Shown: piece after piece, positions 16,301 through 25,025 of the stretch | How positions within the stretch are numbered: the stretch's first letter is position 1 | Layout of the letters: each line of letters begins with the position of its first letter | NCBI GenBank assembly: GCA_020634575.1 | Contig: JACKBM010000015.1 | Location: forward strand, 48,380-112,379 | Direction: 5' to 3' | Length of the DNA stretch: 64,000 nt | DNA from: Ardenticatenales bacterium | GTDB lineage: Bacteria; Chloroflexota; Anaerolineae; Promineifilales; Promineifilaceae | Program-made: the position numbers and the translations under genes | Notes under the pieces: model-generated | Told to the model about the DNA's origin: nothing | What the model saw: only the letters and a program-made list of their open reading frames with translations | Database searches by the model: none

Positions 16301-16847
16301 AGGAATCGGTACGCCGGGCGATGGCGATCCAGCTCATCATCAACCGGGAGCTGGGGCTGGCCAAAACGAAAACCCGCTGCAAGGCTCCTTTGTCATCGAG
16401 GAATTGACGGACCTGGTCGAAGAGGCGGTGCTCATCGAGTTTGACCGCCTCACTGAACGAGGCGGCGTCCTGGGGGCGATGGAGACGATGTACCAGCGCG
16501 GCAAAATCCAGGAAGAGTCGCTCCACTATGAGCACCTGAAGCACAGCGGCGAGCTGCCGATTATCGGCGTCAACACCTTTTTGTCGGACGAGGGCTCGCC
16601 CACGGTAGTGCCGGGCGAAGTGATTCGGGCCACGCCTGAGGAGAAAGCGTATCAGATCGAGCGGCTACAGGCGCTGCAGGCGCACCGGCCGGACGAAGCC
16701 GCCGCGGCCCTGGCCCGACTACAGACAGTCGCCATGCAACAGGGCAACCTGTTCGAGGCGCTGATGGCCGCGGTTAAATTCTGCTCTTTGGGCCAGATCA
16801 CCCGCGCCCTCTTCCAGGTCGGCGGCCAGTATCGCCGCAGCATGTAA
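13396..16847 (+). CDS. icmF: Fused isobutyryl-CoA mutase IcmF, interrupted by four frameshifts
   Basis: One gene of about 1,150 codons spread over several frames. Domains in order are: a B12-binding domain ([35 protein letters not shown]); a G-protein chaperone domain ([17 protein letters not shown]alker [20 protein letters not shown]); and the mutase barrel ([39 protein letters not shown]). This is the IcmF order, so it should isomerise isobutyryl- and butyryl-CoA, linking branched-chain or fatty acid use to central metabolism. Reading frame is lost at about 13696 (GGGG), 15173 (TTT), 15993 (GGGG) and 16363 (AAAA). At each site one extra base of the same kind restores a perfect family sequence. 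That pattern points to sequencing error, although true decay is possible. Substrate specificity cannot be read by eye. Confidence 0.9.
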
Positions 16848-16858
16848 GAAAAAGAGAA

Positions 16859-16935
16859 GCCACGGATTGACACGGATTTATCACAGATTCTTTTCTTAAA
16901 AGAAAATCCGTGTCGAATCTGTGTTAATCCGTGGC
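16859..16935. repeat. Gene-end palindrome, CCACGGATT family
   Basis: Long inverted repeat between the convergent icmF and SRPBCC genes. GCCACGGATTGACACGGATT on the left pairs with AATCTGTGTTAATCCGTGGC on the right, and the centre TCTTTTCTTAAAAGAAAA is itself palindromic. Likely a bidirectional terminator. Confidence 0.75.
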
Positions 16936-16963
16936 CATATTGTTCCCATCAACCTACTCGAAT

Positions 16964-17881
16964 CTAGGCCATCAACCAGTCCTGGCGCTCGATCATCGCC
17001 TTTGGGTACATGAAGGCGAGGGATTCGGGCAGCGCCTTGACCACCGGCGACCAATCTGCGCCTAATTCCAGCAGGGAGCGTAGCCGGACCATGTAGTTGA
17101 GCCAGCCTTCCTGCTCTGGGGCGTCCGCATCCGGGGCGAAGCCGCTGTGGAAAAGGGTCAGCCGGCTTTTACCGCCGCTGCGGGCGATGGTCCAGGTTAC
17201 GGTCGTGGCGGGCTGGTCACCCCAGGCCGCCCAGCCGAAGCTGATTTTTTCGCCCGGCACCAGCTCAAGCAACTTCGTGCCGCCATCGTCGCCCCAGCCA
17301 ATATCAAAGCGTCCGCCCACAACCGGTTCGACCCTGGCGTTGCTGGCGATCCACTGTTCCAGTTGGTCCGGCCGGATGATGGCGTCATAAATGGCCTGGG
17401 GCGGCGCGTCGATTTCCAGCGACCAGCTGATGTCGCCTTTGACGAAGGCGCGGTAGTCGCAGCGGGTGACCGGCCGGTTCAGCAAATAGCGGCGCAAATT
17501 TTCCAGAGTCAGGAACCAGAAATCCTCAGCCAGCCACGGCACCGGCTGGCCCTCAGCGGTGACCGCCTGTTGCTGCAAGATCAGGCGCGTGCCGTCACCT
17601 GCCGGCCGCAACGTGATGGCCACGTCCGTGGTCACCTTTCGAGAAGACCAGGTAAACGCAAGCCGCTCATTGAGGACAACTTCATGCAGCGGGTTGTGGC
17701 CTTCGGCTTCGGGCAAGTCCACGGGCGTGTAGCGGCCCCAAAAATCATACCGGCCGGTGGCCAGATCAACAGCGGTGTGCTCAGCAAACCAGCGCTGCAA
17801 TTGCCCATTATCAGTCAAGGCTGCGAAGACCTGTGCCGGCGCAGCGGCCAACTGCACTTGCAGATGCAAAAGATCATTCAT
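16964..17881 (-). CDS. Tandem SRPBCC (AHSA1-type) protein
   Basis: 305 residues made of two AHSA1-like START/SRPBCC domains. The first (about 1-145) includes FAALTDNGQLQRWFAEHTAV and an FTW strand. The second (about 150-290) includes DISWSLEIDAPPQAIYDAII, LEQWIASNARVEPVVGGRFD and FGWAAWGDQPATTVTWTIA. The fold makes a hydrophobic cavity, but ligands are unknown for this group. It lies directly downstream of an ArsR-type regulator on the same strand. ArsR/AHSA1 pairs are very common, and the regulator probably controls this gene. The start ATG 17881 is preceded by a purine-rich AGGAAACAG at five bases. Confidence 0.85.
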   Translation of the reverse strand: MNDLLHLQVQLAAAPAQVFAALTDNGQLQRWFAEHTAVDLATGRYDFWGRYTPVDLPEAEGHNPLHEVVLNERLAFTWSSRKVTTDVAITLRPAGDGTRLILQQQAVTAEGQPVPWLAEDFWFLTLENLRRYLLNRPVTRCDYRAFVKGDISWSLEIDAPPQAIYDAIIRPDQLEQWIASNARVEPVVGGRFDIGWGDDGGTKLLELVPGEKISFGWAAWGDQPATTVTWTIARSGGKSRLTLFHSGFAPDADAPEQEGWLNYMVRLRSLLELGADWSPVVKALPESLAFMYPKAMIERQDWLMA

Positions 17882-18000
17882 CTGTTTCCTCCAGGGAAAG
17901 CGTTACTGGGCCGAACAAGAATGGCCTTGCGGAACTTCACGCCATCGGCTCACTCTGCTGCCCAGGTTGGTTACGATAATTTCAGCGTGGGTGACAGCGG

Positions 18001-18582
18001 TCAACCCAGATTGCGATCCGGGTAGCAGGCCAGGATAAGCCTGAAGGGATCGGCCGGTTCTCCAGCCGCTGCGTCTACACTATATTTCTCGGCCAGATCG
18101 TTGAACAGTTGCTGCACTTCAGCCAGGAAAGCGGGCCGGACAGCCGCCGGCAGCGAGATTTCTGCCGCCAGCCCCAACGACGGCACATGCTGCCCCACCT
18201 CAGTCTGCTGACCCAGGCGGCCAATATCTGCCTGGACTTCTTCTACGAGCGAGAGCAATAAGCGCAAACTGGCCTGGTCTTCAGCCTGTTGCGGCGTCCC
18301 AACCTGGCCCACCAGTCCGGGCGCCAGCCAATAACTGCGAGCCGCAGCCTGGTAATGCCCCTCCACCGTCCCCCGCACGCGCCGCTCCGCCACCTTCACG
18401 ACCAGACCAGCATGCTCGAGCGCCTTGACGTGGTAATAGATCTGCTGCGGCGTCTGCTCGAACAGCTCGGCCAGCTCCGTACAGGTTCGCGGTTCCGCCA
18501 ACTGCTGCAAAATGGCCACCCGTCGCGGCTTGAGCAGCTGCTGCGCCTGATCCAGCGCTTCTATGTATAACGAATCTTTCAT
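18001..18582 (-). CDS. ArsR-type winged-helix regulator
   Basis: 193 residues from ATG 18582 (MKDSLYIEALDQAQQLLKPR); ATG 18597 is an in-frame alternative close to the predicted transcription start. The first 90 residues form a winged helix of the ArsR type: RRVAILQQLAEPRTCTELAE, then QIYYHVKALEHAGLVVKVAE. The C-terminal half is longer than in minimal ArsR proteins and carries an unknown ligand or dimer domain with no Cys metal site. It probably regulates itself and the adjacent SRPBCC gene. It has its own near-consensus promoter (18614-18641), and an array of ACCCGTCGGGT palindromes lies just behind that promoter. Confidence 0.85.
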   Translation of the reverse strand: MKDSLYIEALDQAQQLLKPRRVAILQQLAEPRTCTELAELFEQTPQQIYYHVKALEHAGLVVKVAERRVRGTVEGHYQAAARSYWLAPGLVGQVGTPQQAEDQASLRLLLSLVEEVQADIGRLGQQTEVGQHVPSLGLAAEISLPAAVRPAFLAEVQQLFNDLAEKYSVDAAAGEPADPFRLILACYPDRNLG

Positions 18583-18613
18583 ACGTAAACAGCCCATTTC
18601 AAAGATTTATTTT

Positions 18614-18641
18614 ATTATAAAAAATATTTTGTTTAAATCAA
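18614..18641 (-). promoter_or_regulatory. Promoter of the ArsR-type gene
   Basis: On the minus strand TTGATT (18641-18636) and TATAAT (18619-18614) are 16 bases apart in a very AT-rich stretch unlike the surrounding DNA. The start site would be near 18607, giving a leader of only 10-25 bases. Confidence 0.7.
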
Positions 18642-18653
18642 CTCCCAAGATGT

Positions 18654-18731
18654 GGACCCGTCGGGTGGTCGGACCCGTCGGGTGGCGGACCCGTCGGGTT
18701 GGTAGGCACCCGTCGGGTTGGTAGGCACCCG
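18654..18731. repeat. Array of ACCCGTCGGGT palindromes
   Basis: Four full units and a partial fifth, each 16-19 bases, each containing the 11-base palindrome ACCCGTCGGGT with spacers such as GGTCGG, GGCGG and TGGTAGGC. It lies between the ilvD terminator and the promoter of the ArsR-type gene. It could be an operator array for that regulator or a minisatellite. ACCCGTCGGG also occurs in the loop of the hairpin at 44189-44239. Confidence 0.85.
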
Positions 18732-18734
18732 TAC

Positions 18735-18768
18735 AAAAAAAAGAAGCATCCCAACTGGGATGCTTCTT
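18735..18768 (-). terminator. Rho-independent terminator of ilvD
   Basis: On the minus strand AGAAGCATCCCA / TGGGATGCTTCT with loop GT is followed by nine T. It sits about 30 bases beyond the ilvD stop codon. Confidence 0.93.
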
Positions 18769-18799
18769 CACAAACAACTAACTAAACTGCGTAAACGCC

Positions 18800-20479
18800 C
18801 TACTCGTCCGTCACACACCCTTCAGACGCTGACTTCACGTTTTTGATGTATTTGTAGAGCGTACCGCGGGTCGCCTTGTAGGGCGGCATCTGCCAGGCCG
18901 CCCGCCGCTGCGCCATCTCGTCGTCAGAGATCGCCACATCAATTGTGTTGTTGATGGTGTCGATGGTGATCAGGTCGCCGGTCTGGATGAGGCCAAGCGG
19001 CCCGCCTTCCTGCGCTTCCGGCGTAATGTGACCGATGATAAAACCGTGGGAACCGCCGGAGAAACGGCCATCGGTCATCAGCGCCACGTCCTTACCCAGC
19101 CCCGCGCCCATGATGGCGCTGGTCGGCGTCAGCATCTCGGGCATGCCCGGGCCGCCTTTGGGCCCTTCGTAGCGGATGACAATCGCATCCCCTTTCTTGA
19201 TGTTGCCCTGCTCCAGCGCCGCCAGCATCTCTTCCTCGGAGTCAAACACGTTGGCCGGGCCTGAAAACACCTCGCCTTCCTTGCCCGTAATTTTGGCCAC
19301 GGCCCCGTCCGGCGCCAGGTTGCCACGCAGGATTTGCAGATGGCCGGTCTTCTTGATCGGGTTATCCAGCGGCCGAATAACCGCCTGCCCTTCCGTCAGG
19401 TCCGGCAAATCAGCCAGATTCTCGGCGATCGTCTTGCCGGTCACCGTCAGGCAATCGCCATCGAGGAACCCCTCGCGCAGCAGATATTTCATCACCGCCG
19501 GCGTGCCGCCCACTTTGTGCAGATCTTCCTGCACATAACGGCCGCTCGGCTTCAGATCGGCCAGGAACGGCACCCGTTCACTGACGGCCTGGAAATCGTC
19601 AATCGTCAGGTCGATGTCCACGGAACGGGCGATGGCAATCAGGTGCAGGACCGCATTGGTGGAACCGCCCAGAGCCATCACGACCACCATGGCGTTCTCA
19701 AACGCCTGGCGGGTCATGATATCGCGTGGTTTGATATCTTTTTCCAGCAGGAGCTGAATCGCCTCGCCAGCGGCACGGCACTCGGCCACTTTCTCGGCAG
19801 ATTCGGCCGGATTGGAAGAGCTGTAGGGCAGCGACATGCCCATCGCTTCAATGGCGCTGGCCATGGTGTTGGCGGTGTACATACCGCCACAGGCGCCGGC
19901 CCCCGGGCAGCTATGGCGGACAATGGCGCGCCGCTCTTCTTCGCTGATGGCGCCGGCCAGGTATTCGCCGTAACTCTGGAAGGCAGAGACGATATCCAGC
20001 ACCTTGTCGCCGACACAGCCTGGTTTAATCGTGCCGCCATAGACCATCAGGGCGGGCCGGTTCAACCGCCCCATCGCAATCAGGCAGCCAGGCATATTCT
20101 TGTCGCAGCCCGGAATAGAGATGTTGGCATCGTACCAATGGGCGCTCATGGCCGTCTCGATGGAGTCCGCGATGATCTCGCGCGATTGCAGCGAGTAGCT
20201 CATGCCGTCCGTCCCCATCGAAATGCCATCGCTGACGCCAATGGTATTGAAGCGCAACCCCACCAGGCCGGCGGCGACAACCCCTTCCTTGACGTAGGCG
20301 GCCAGGTCGTTGAGGTGCATGTTGCAAGTATTGCCCTCATACCAGACACTGGCGATGCCCACTTGCGCCTTGTTCATATCCTCTTCGCTCATCCCGGTGC
20401 CATACAGCATCGCCTGAGAGGCGCCCTGGGAGGCACGCTGGGTGATGCGCGAACTGTATTTGTTTAATGAATCTGCCAT
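18800..20479 (-). CDS. ilvD: Dihydroxy-acid dehydratase
   Basis: Fe-S dehydratase of the branched-chain amino acid pathway; it converts 2,3-dihydroxy-isovalerate and its homologue to the 2-oxo acids. All three cluster-ligand regions are present: [27 protein letters not shown] and [20 protein letters not shown]. The C-terminal part has [20 protein letters not shown]. Length (559 aa) is normal. The gene seems monocistronic, with a strong terminator and about 490 bases of non-coding DNA upstream. No other ilv or leu gene is in the window, so the pathway is dispersed in this genome. No attenuator or T-box is visible before it. Confidence 0.97.
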   Translation of the reverse strand: MADSLNKYSSRITQRASQGASQAMLYGTGMSEEDMNKAQVGIASVWYEGNTCNMHLNDLAAYVKEGVVAAGLVGLRFNTIGVSDGISMGTDGMSYSLQSREIIADSIETAMSAHWYDANISIPGCDKNMPGCLIAMGRLNRPALMVYGGTIKPGCVGDKVLDIVSAFQSYGEYLAGAISEEERRAIVRHSCPGAGACGGMYTANTMASAIEAMGMSLPYSSSNPAESAEKVAECRAAGEAIQLLLEKDIKPRDIMTRQAFENAMVVVMALGGSTNAVLHLIAIARSVDIDLTIDDFQAVSERVPFLADLKPSGRYVQEDLHKVGGTPAVMKYLLREGFLDGDCLTVTGKTIAENLADLPDLTEGQAVIRPLDNPIKKTGHLQILRGNLAPDGAVAKITGKEGEVFSGPANVFDSEEEMLAALEQGNIKKGDAIVIRYEGPKGGPGMPEMLTPTSAIMGAGLGKDVALMTDGRFSGGSHGFIIGHITPEAQEGGPLGLIQTGDLITIDTINNTIDVAISDDEMAQRRAAWQMPPYKATRGTLYKYIKNVKSASEGCVTDE

Positions 20480-20967
20480 TCTTCCTTCCTCTGCATAATC
20501 TCACCGTGAAGCCATCTACGGGTGAAGCCGGCCGCACAACTTGCAATAAAAGAGGGGCATATCCCCGTTGGCCGGTTACTGTATTCCTTTTATCAGAGGC
20601 GGGCAAGTCAGAAAATATTTAAGATTACTTCTATATCATGCCCAGGACATTGAACTGAAATGTGTCACGTTGTCATTAGACGGAAATAAGGATATAACTT
20701 TTCAAGCGATTGTCTTAATGAATACCAGTTTTTGGCGACTTTCTGCCAGCAGCTCAATGGCGGAGAGACATTGGACGGTTGTCAAGTTTCATGTTGCGAT
20801 TCTCTGATAAGGAAGCGGCCCTACGCAACACAATTCTGCACCGACAGCTTCGCACCGCTGGCCAAATCCCACCCGTACTCATTTGACAAGCTTGATTTGA
20901 TTGGTTTACACTCCGTCCGAATTTTCCCAGGGAGCTACTCCTGAGGTAAAGACCGAGGTTTTGCACG
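20480..20967. other. 488-bp intergenic region between divergent ilvD and response regulator
   Basis: Relatively AT-rich for this genome. No coding region that I would support: the short open frames have no family features or ribosome sites. It should hold the ilvD promoter (not recognised) and a candidate promoter for the response regulator at 20883-20911. Confidence 0.6.
20883..20911 (+). promoter_or_regulatory. Candidate promoter of the first response regulator gene
   Basis: Perfect TTGACA at 20883-20888. Seventeen bases later TTACAC gives only a weak -10. The next gene starts at 20968. Confidence 0.4.
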
Positions 20968-21366
20968 ATGGCCGAGTCAAGAAAGGTTGTTTGCATCGAA
21001 GACGAACAGGAAATGATAGACCTGGTCAAGTTGATTTTGAGTCAGCATGGCTTTGAGGTCGTTGGAGCCGTCGGCGGCCAGGAAGGTTTGGACAAGGTTG
21101 CTGAGCTAATGCCGGATCTGATCCTGCTGGATCTGATGATGCCAGGTATAAACGGCTGGCAAGTTTATCAAAAATTGCGGGCGTCACCGGAACTCCGTCA
21201 CATCCCCGTCATCATGGTTACGGCCAAAGCACAGAGTATTGACAAGGTATTGGGACTGCACATTGCCAGGGTGGATGATTACATCACCAAGCCATTTGGC
21301 CCACAGGAATTGGTTCAGAGTGTGCAGAAGGTCCTGGAAAACGCCAGCAATCTGGATACAGAGTAG
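20968..21366 (+). CDS. Single-domain response regulator
   Basis: 132 residues consisting only of a CheY-like receiver. The acidic pair is in VVCIEDEQEMIDL, the phospho-acceptor Asp in LILLDLMMPGINGW, and the conserved Thr and Lys in IMVTAKAQ and YITKPFGPQEL. It has no output domain, so it must act through protein contacts. It precedes a metallo-beta-lactamase-fold gene by 74 bases. A second receiver-only gene lies 1.6 kb downstream, and a GAF histidine kinase near 25 kb may be the partner. The start ATG 20968 gives the usual short N-terminus. Confidence 0.92.
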   Translation: MAESRKVVCIEDEQEMIDLVKLILSQHGFEVVGAVGGQEGLDKVAELMPDLILLDLMMPGINGWQVYQKLRASPELRHIPVIMVTAKAQSIDKVLGLHIARVDDYITKPFGPQELVQSVQKVLENASNLDTE

Positions 21367-21440
21367 CTGCTATGGCCGGTATGACCGGCCGGTTCCCTCG
21401 CCTCAGCCAATGACCATAACAATCGCCTAAGGAATCTATC

Positions 21441-22289
21441 GTGCGAATCCGCTTCTGGGGCGTTCGTGGCACCATCCCGTCTCCAGGCCCTGACACTATC
21501 CGTTACGGAGCCAACACCCCCTGCATTGACATATTCACGACAGACCAGCAAGTCATTATTCTGGACGCTGGTACTGGCATTCGCCCCCTGGGCAAGATCC
21601 TGGAAGAGGAACATCCGAATCGCATCGTCGCCACCATCCTCATCAGCCACACCCATTGGGATCACATTCAGGGCTTTCCTTTTTTTCTCCCCCTGCTCAA
21701 GCCACGCAACCGCTTTGTCGTCGTCGGCCAGCGGCGCATGAATCAGGCGCTGGAAGCGGTCCTGGCCGGCCAGATCAGCGAACCTTACCTGCCCTTTGCC
21801 TACAAGGAGCTGGCGGCTGACATCCACGTCAAGGAAATGAGCCATCGCGAATATATGGTCATCGGCGATGCCACGTCCGTGCGCGCCGCCAACCTGAATC
21901 ACCCGGGCGGCTGCCTTGGCTACCGCATCGAAAGCGACGATGTCGTCGTCGCTTACTGCACCGACACCAGCCACCAGGACAATAAGCTGGATCCCAACGT
22001 GCTCGACCTGGCTGCCAAAGCAGACCTGCTCATTCACGAAGCATCTTTCTCGCTGGAAGAGCGTAATCGCTACCCGGATTGGGGGCACAGCAGCTGGCTG
22101 GAAGCGGCCCAGGTGGCCGCCACCGCTGACGTCGGCTGTCTGGCGTTGTTTCATTATTCCCCCAACGCCACAGACAACGAGCTGGAAAAGATGCTGCTCC
22201 AGGCCCGCCAGATCTTTCCCCGCACGGTTCTGGCCCGCGAAGGAATGGAAATTGATTTGCCCTTGCAACCAGGCAAACTACCCAAATAA
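21441..22289 (+). CDS. Metallo-beta-lactamase-fold hydrolase (PhnP / phosphodiesterase-like)
   Basis: 282 residues with the motifs of the Lactamase_B_2 group: RFWGVRGTIPSPGPDTIRYG at the N-terminus, LDAGTGIRPLG, metal motif SHTHWDHIQGFPFF (HxHxDH), NHPGGCLGYRIE, and late Asp and His ligands in YCTDTSH and HEASF. Related proteins cleave cyclic or ribose phosphodiesters, and many sit beside two-component genes with unknown roles. Placement between two receiver-only response regulators suggests nucleotide-type signalling (inference). Start ATG or GTG near 21441 agrees with the family's N-terminus MRIRFWGVRG. Confidence 0.88.
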   Translation: MRIRFWGVRGTIPSPGPDTIRYGANTPCIDIFTTDQQVIILDAGTGIRPLGKILEEEHPNRIVATILISHTHWDHIQGFPFFLPLLKPRNRFVVVGQRRMNQALEAVLAGQISEPYLPFAYKELAADIHVKEMSHREYMVIGDATSVRAANLNHPGGCLGYRIESDDVVVAYCTDTSHQDNKLDPNVLDLAAKADLLIHEASFSLEERNRYPDWGHSSWLEAAQVAATADVGCLALFHYSPNATDNELEKMLLQARQIFPRTVLAREGMEIDLPLQPGKLPK

Positions 22290-22303
22290 AGGTGGACATT
22301 TCG

Positions 22304-22813
22304 ATGGGTAAAGCTGATCAGAAATTGAACTCCGGCAAAAAACGGTACCAGGTCGTGCCCCGTTCCCTTATCTTCTTGCGCAATGGGGACGATGTGTTGC
22401 TGCTCAAAGGGGCGCCGACCAAGCGGCTCTGGGCCAACATGTACAACGGCGTGGGCGGCCACATCGAAGTGGACGAAGATATCTACTCGGCGGCCCAACG
22501 CGAACTGCATGAAGAAACGGGCCTGGCCGTAGACCAGTTGAAACTGCGCGCCATCACCAATCTGGACGCCGGTAGCGAAGACCAGGGTATCATGATTTTT
22601 GTGTTTGTGGGTTGGACGGCTGATCGCCAGACCCTCGCCTCAGTGGAAGGCTCACTCCATTGGCTGCCTGTGGCTGAGCTCGCTGACCAACCACTCGTTG
22701 AAGATCTACACTGGCTGCTCCCCAAACTGTTTGCCGACGACCGCTTTTATTATCTGCATTACAGTTACGATGAGCAGGATAAACTGGTCATTCGTGAACA
22801 GGCGTCGGACTGA
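22304..22813 (+). CDS. Nudix hydrolase (MutT-like)
   Basis: 169 residues. The Nudix box is complete: GGHIEVDED ... AQRELHEETGL, fitting GX5EX7REUXEEXGU. The strand VVPRSLIFLRNGDDVLLLKG before it and the short C-terminal part fit MutT/NTPP-type diphosphatases that clean damaged nucleotides or similar substrates; the substrate is not assignable. ATG 22304 was chosen because AGGTGG lies seven bases upstream; an in-frame GTG at 22292 is the alternative. It follows the hydrolase gene by 14 bases, so both are probably on one transcript. Confidence 0.9.
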   Translation: MGKADQKLNSGKKRYQVVPRSLIFLRNGDDVLLLKGAPTKRLWANMYNGVGGHIEVDEDIYSAAQRELHEETGLAVDQLKLRAITNLDAGSEDQGIMIFVFVGWTADRQTLASVEGSLHWLPVAELADQPLVEDLHWLLPKLFADDRFYYLHYSYDEQDKLVIREQASD

Positions 22814-22883
22814 ACTTGTAAAAATCGGGTAAATTCCGGCACTTATAGTCCTATGGTACCATTCCGCAAATTCGTTCTTTCAA

Positions 22884-22911
22884 TTGCAACTTGGGCGGAA
22901 TTGTTTACAAT
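22884..22911 (+). promoter_or_regulatory. Promoter of the second response regulator gene
   Basis: TTGCAA (22884-22889) and TACAAT (22906-22911) with a 16-base spacer, 37 bases before the TTG start codon at 22949. Confidence 0.6.
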
Positions 22912-22948
22912 AGCGTGGTTATTTTGAACGATCAAAGCAGAGGCTAAA

Positions 22949-23332
22949 TTGACCTGGTCTGTACTAGTAGTAGACGATGAACCAATGGCCCGCACCTTAC
23001 TGCGGTTAATGCTCGTGCGAGCCGGGTTCGAGGTACTCGAAGCGGAAGATGGCTTCGATGCCCTGGACCAGATCAAGCAGCGCTTACCCGATGTCATGAT
23101 TCTGGACGTCATGATGCCCGGCATGGATGGGTTCGCCGTCTGTGAAACATTGCGCAATGATGATAATACGGCAGAGCTGCCCATCATCATGCTCAGTGCC
23201 AAGACGGACCTGGATAGCGTCAACCGCGGCTTGCGCGCCGGCGCCACCAAATATTTGACCAAGCCCGTCTCGCCAGAGGATCTGACCCGAAATGTCCGGG
23301 ATGTCTTAGGAGAAAATGGGGCGCTGGACTAA
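22949..23332 (+). CDS. Single-domain response regulator with TTG start
   Basis: 127-residue receiver: VLVVDDEPMARTLLRLML, phospho-Asp in VMILDVMMPGMDGFAV, IIMLSAKTDLDSV, and YLTKPVSPEDL. No effector domain. The start is TTG 22949, supported by AGAGG seven bases upstream and by the tight fit to the receiver N-terminus. The next gene, a small membrane protein, follows within 36 bases. It differs from the first receiver of this cluster at many positions, so the two are not recent duplicates. Confidence 0.92.
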   Translation: MTWSVLVVDDEPMARTLLRLMLVRAGFEVLEAEDGFDALDQIKQRLPDVMILDVMMPGMDGFAVCETLRNDDNTAELPIIMLSAKTDLDSVNRGLRAGATKYLTKPVSPEDLTRNVRDVLGENGALD

Positions 23333-23368
23333 ATACGGCTTCGCTCTCAGGGATTTGGAGGTTTAACT

Positions 23369-23590
23369 GTGCTTGTAAAGCGTTTGATTTTGCTGGTGAT
23401 TTCGCTGGCCCTGGGTTATGCAACAACCTATGGGATCGTCATTTTTGTACTGGGTACCACGGTGGCCGAGTACATGTGGGGCCCGGAGTTCATTCCCTTG
23501 CCCTACTGGCACCTGACCGGTCTGACCCTGACGATTTTCTGGGGCCTCATTCTGGACAAGTTTATGCAAACTGAGCTACTGCCTAAGTAG
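23369..23590 (+). CDS. Small membrane protein, 73 aa, GTG start
   Basis: Two hydrophobic segments: residues about 2-29 (LVKRLILLVISLALGYATTY, then GIVIFVLG) and about 45-64 (HLTGLTLTIFWGLILDKFMQ). They are separated by a short aromatic loop. GTG 23369 is preceded by GGAGG at seven bases (GGATTTGGAGGTTTAACT), so translation is well supported. I do not recognise a family. It is co-directional with the response regulator and ends with a terminator, so it may be an accessory of that unit. Confidence 0.72.
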   Translation: MLVKRLILLVISLALGYATTYGIVIFVLGTTVAEYMWGPEFIPLPYWHLTGLTLTIFWGLILDKFMQTELLPK

Positions 23591-23608
23591 CCAGCTCTTT
23601 CGTAAGAG

Positions 23609-23637
23609 GAAAGCCCTGACCCAGTCAGGGCTTTTTT
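23609..23637. terminator. Bidirectional terminator between response-regulator unit and hemW
   Basis: AAAGCCCTGAC / GTCAGGGCTTT with loop CCA, followed by a T-run on the plus strand and preceded by purines. The hemW stop codon overlaps its end, so it may serve both convergent transcripts. Confidence 0.88.
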
Positions 23638-24817
23638 ATTCCGGCAGAAATCGGTAGAAAACCTGGTTACTCAACAATCTGCCCCGGTCGGTCAGGAACA
23701 GACGGCCGCCGCGCCAGACCAGCAAACCCCAGTCCGCCAGCTCGGCCATTATGGGACCAAACTGCTCTGACAGCGGCAAACCAAAGCGAGCCTCAAAACC
23801 GGCCGGATCCAACCCCTCGCGCAACAACCGCAGCTGCATCATCAGCTGGGTCGCCATCGCCTCACCCGTCTCCTCCCGGTGCCAGTCGGCCACCGCCGTA
23901 CTCAGTGGGAACTCCAACGCCTCAGCGGCGCCCGCCAGCCGGCGGATGTAAACGCGTGGCTGCCGCACCGTCTGGTAGCGCACGCCATTCACAAAACCAT
24001 GCGCCCCCGCGCCCAGCCCCAGGAACGGCTCGTTGCGCCAATAGGTCAGATTATGGCGGCACGCCTCGCCGGGCAAGCTCCAGTTAGAAATCTCGTACTG
24101 CTCAAAGCCCGCTTCCCCTAGCTTCGTCCCAGCCAGCTCATACTGGTCCGCGGCCAGGTCCGGGTCCGGCGCACTCATAGCACCGCTGTCCAGCCAGCGC
24201 CCCATCGGCGTACCCGGCTCGACCGTCAACGCATACAAACTGAGATGCTCCGGTGCCAAAGACAAGGCGCCAGCCAAACTCTCATCCCAGCTGGCCAGCG
24301 TCTGCCCCGGTACCCCGTAGATCAGGTCCAGGTTAACGCGCCGAAAGCCGGCCGCCCGGGCGTCAGCCACCGCCGTCCGTACGCGAGCAAAATCGTGCGT
24401 ACGCCCCAGCAGTTCCAACTCAGCCGGCACCACGCTCTGCACGCCAAAACTCAATCGATTTACCCCGGCCGCTCGCAGGGCCGCCAGATAGGGCTCGTCG
24501 ACCGTCTCCGGGTTTGCCTCCATGGTGATTTCCGCCCCCGGCTCCAGGCTGAACTCTGCCTGCACCGTCGCCAGGATCGCCTCGATTTGCGCCGCCGTCA
24601 TCAGTGTCGGTGTACCGCCGCCAAAAAAGATAGTGTGTACAACCGGCGCCATGTCCCCCGCTGCCCGGGCCGCCGTTCCAACCTGGCGGATCTCGGCCAT
24701 GAGCGCCTCCGCATAGGCCGACTGCAGATCATTGACCGTCGTGTAGGTATTAAAGTCGCAGTACGAACAGCGATGGCGGCAAAATGGGATATGGAGATAG
24801 AGACTGTAACGCGTCAT
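23636..24817 (-). CDS. hemW: Radical SAM protein HemW (HemN-like)
   Basis: 393 residues from ATG 24817 (MTRYSLYLHIPFC). The radical SAM cluster motif is CRHRCSYC. Next come HTIFFGGGTPTLM, EANPETVD, RLSFGVQS, LDLIYGVPGQT and HNLTYWRNEPFLGLGAGAHG. The CxxxCxxC spacing lacks the additional Cys and C-terminal features of true coproporphyrinogen dehydrogenase HemN, so this fits the heme chaperone HemW. A longer frame up to 24952 is open, but its extra N-terminus has no family resemblance. The gene is isolated on the minus strand, convergent with the signalling cluster. Confidence 0.92.
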   Translation of the reverse strand: MTRYSLYLHIPFCRHRCSYCDFNTYTTVNDLQSAYAEALMAEIRQVGTAARAAGDMAPVVHTIFFGGGTPTLMTAAQIEAILATVQAEFSLEPGAEITMEANPETVDEPYLAALRAAGVNRLSFGVQSVVPAELELLGRTHDFARVRTAVADARAAGFRRVNLDLIYGVPGQTLASWDESLAGALSLAPEHLSLYALTVEPGTPMGRWLDSGAMSAPDPDLAADQYELAGTKLGEAGFEQYEISNWSLPGEACRHNLTYWRNEPFLGLGAGAHGFVNGVRYQTVRQPRVYIRRLAGAAEALEFPLSTAVADWHREETGEAMATQLMMQLRLLREGLDPAGFEARFGLPLSEQFGPIMAELADWGLLVWRGGRLFLTDRGRLLSNQVFYRFLPE

Positions 24818-25025
24818 GATGCAGCTTGCCGGACCGGCCGGTCCCCGAGGTAAAATAAGCCATGAACCGTCGGTAATGCACAATACAGCTGGTTTACAAT
24901 CCGTGAAAAACAATACCGCTTTATTGTGCCGCTCGACAGCATAACGTATCATACCGTGGGTGGCAAAGCTTTGTGGTCTGCTCTAAGCATTCGGCAACGC
25001 ACCAAACTTTGTACGGTGAATCAGG

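Noticed and set aside
24818..24952. HemW start at 24952
   Set aside because: The additional residues do not resemble the family, whose N-terminus matches ATG 24817.
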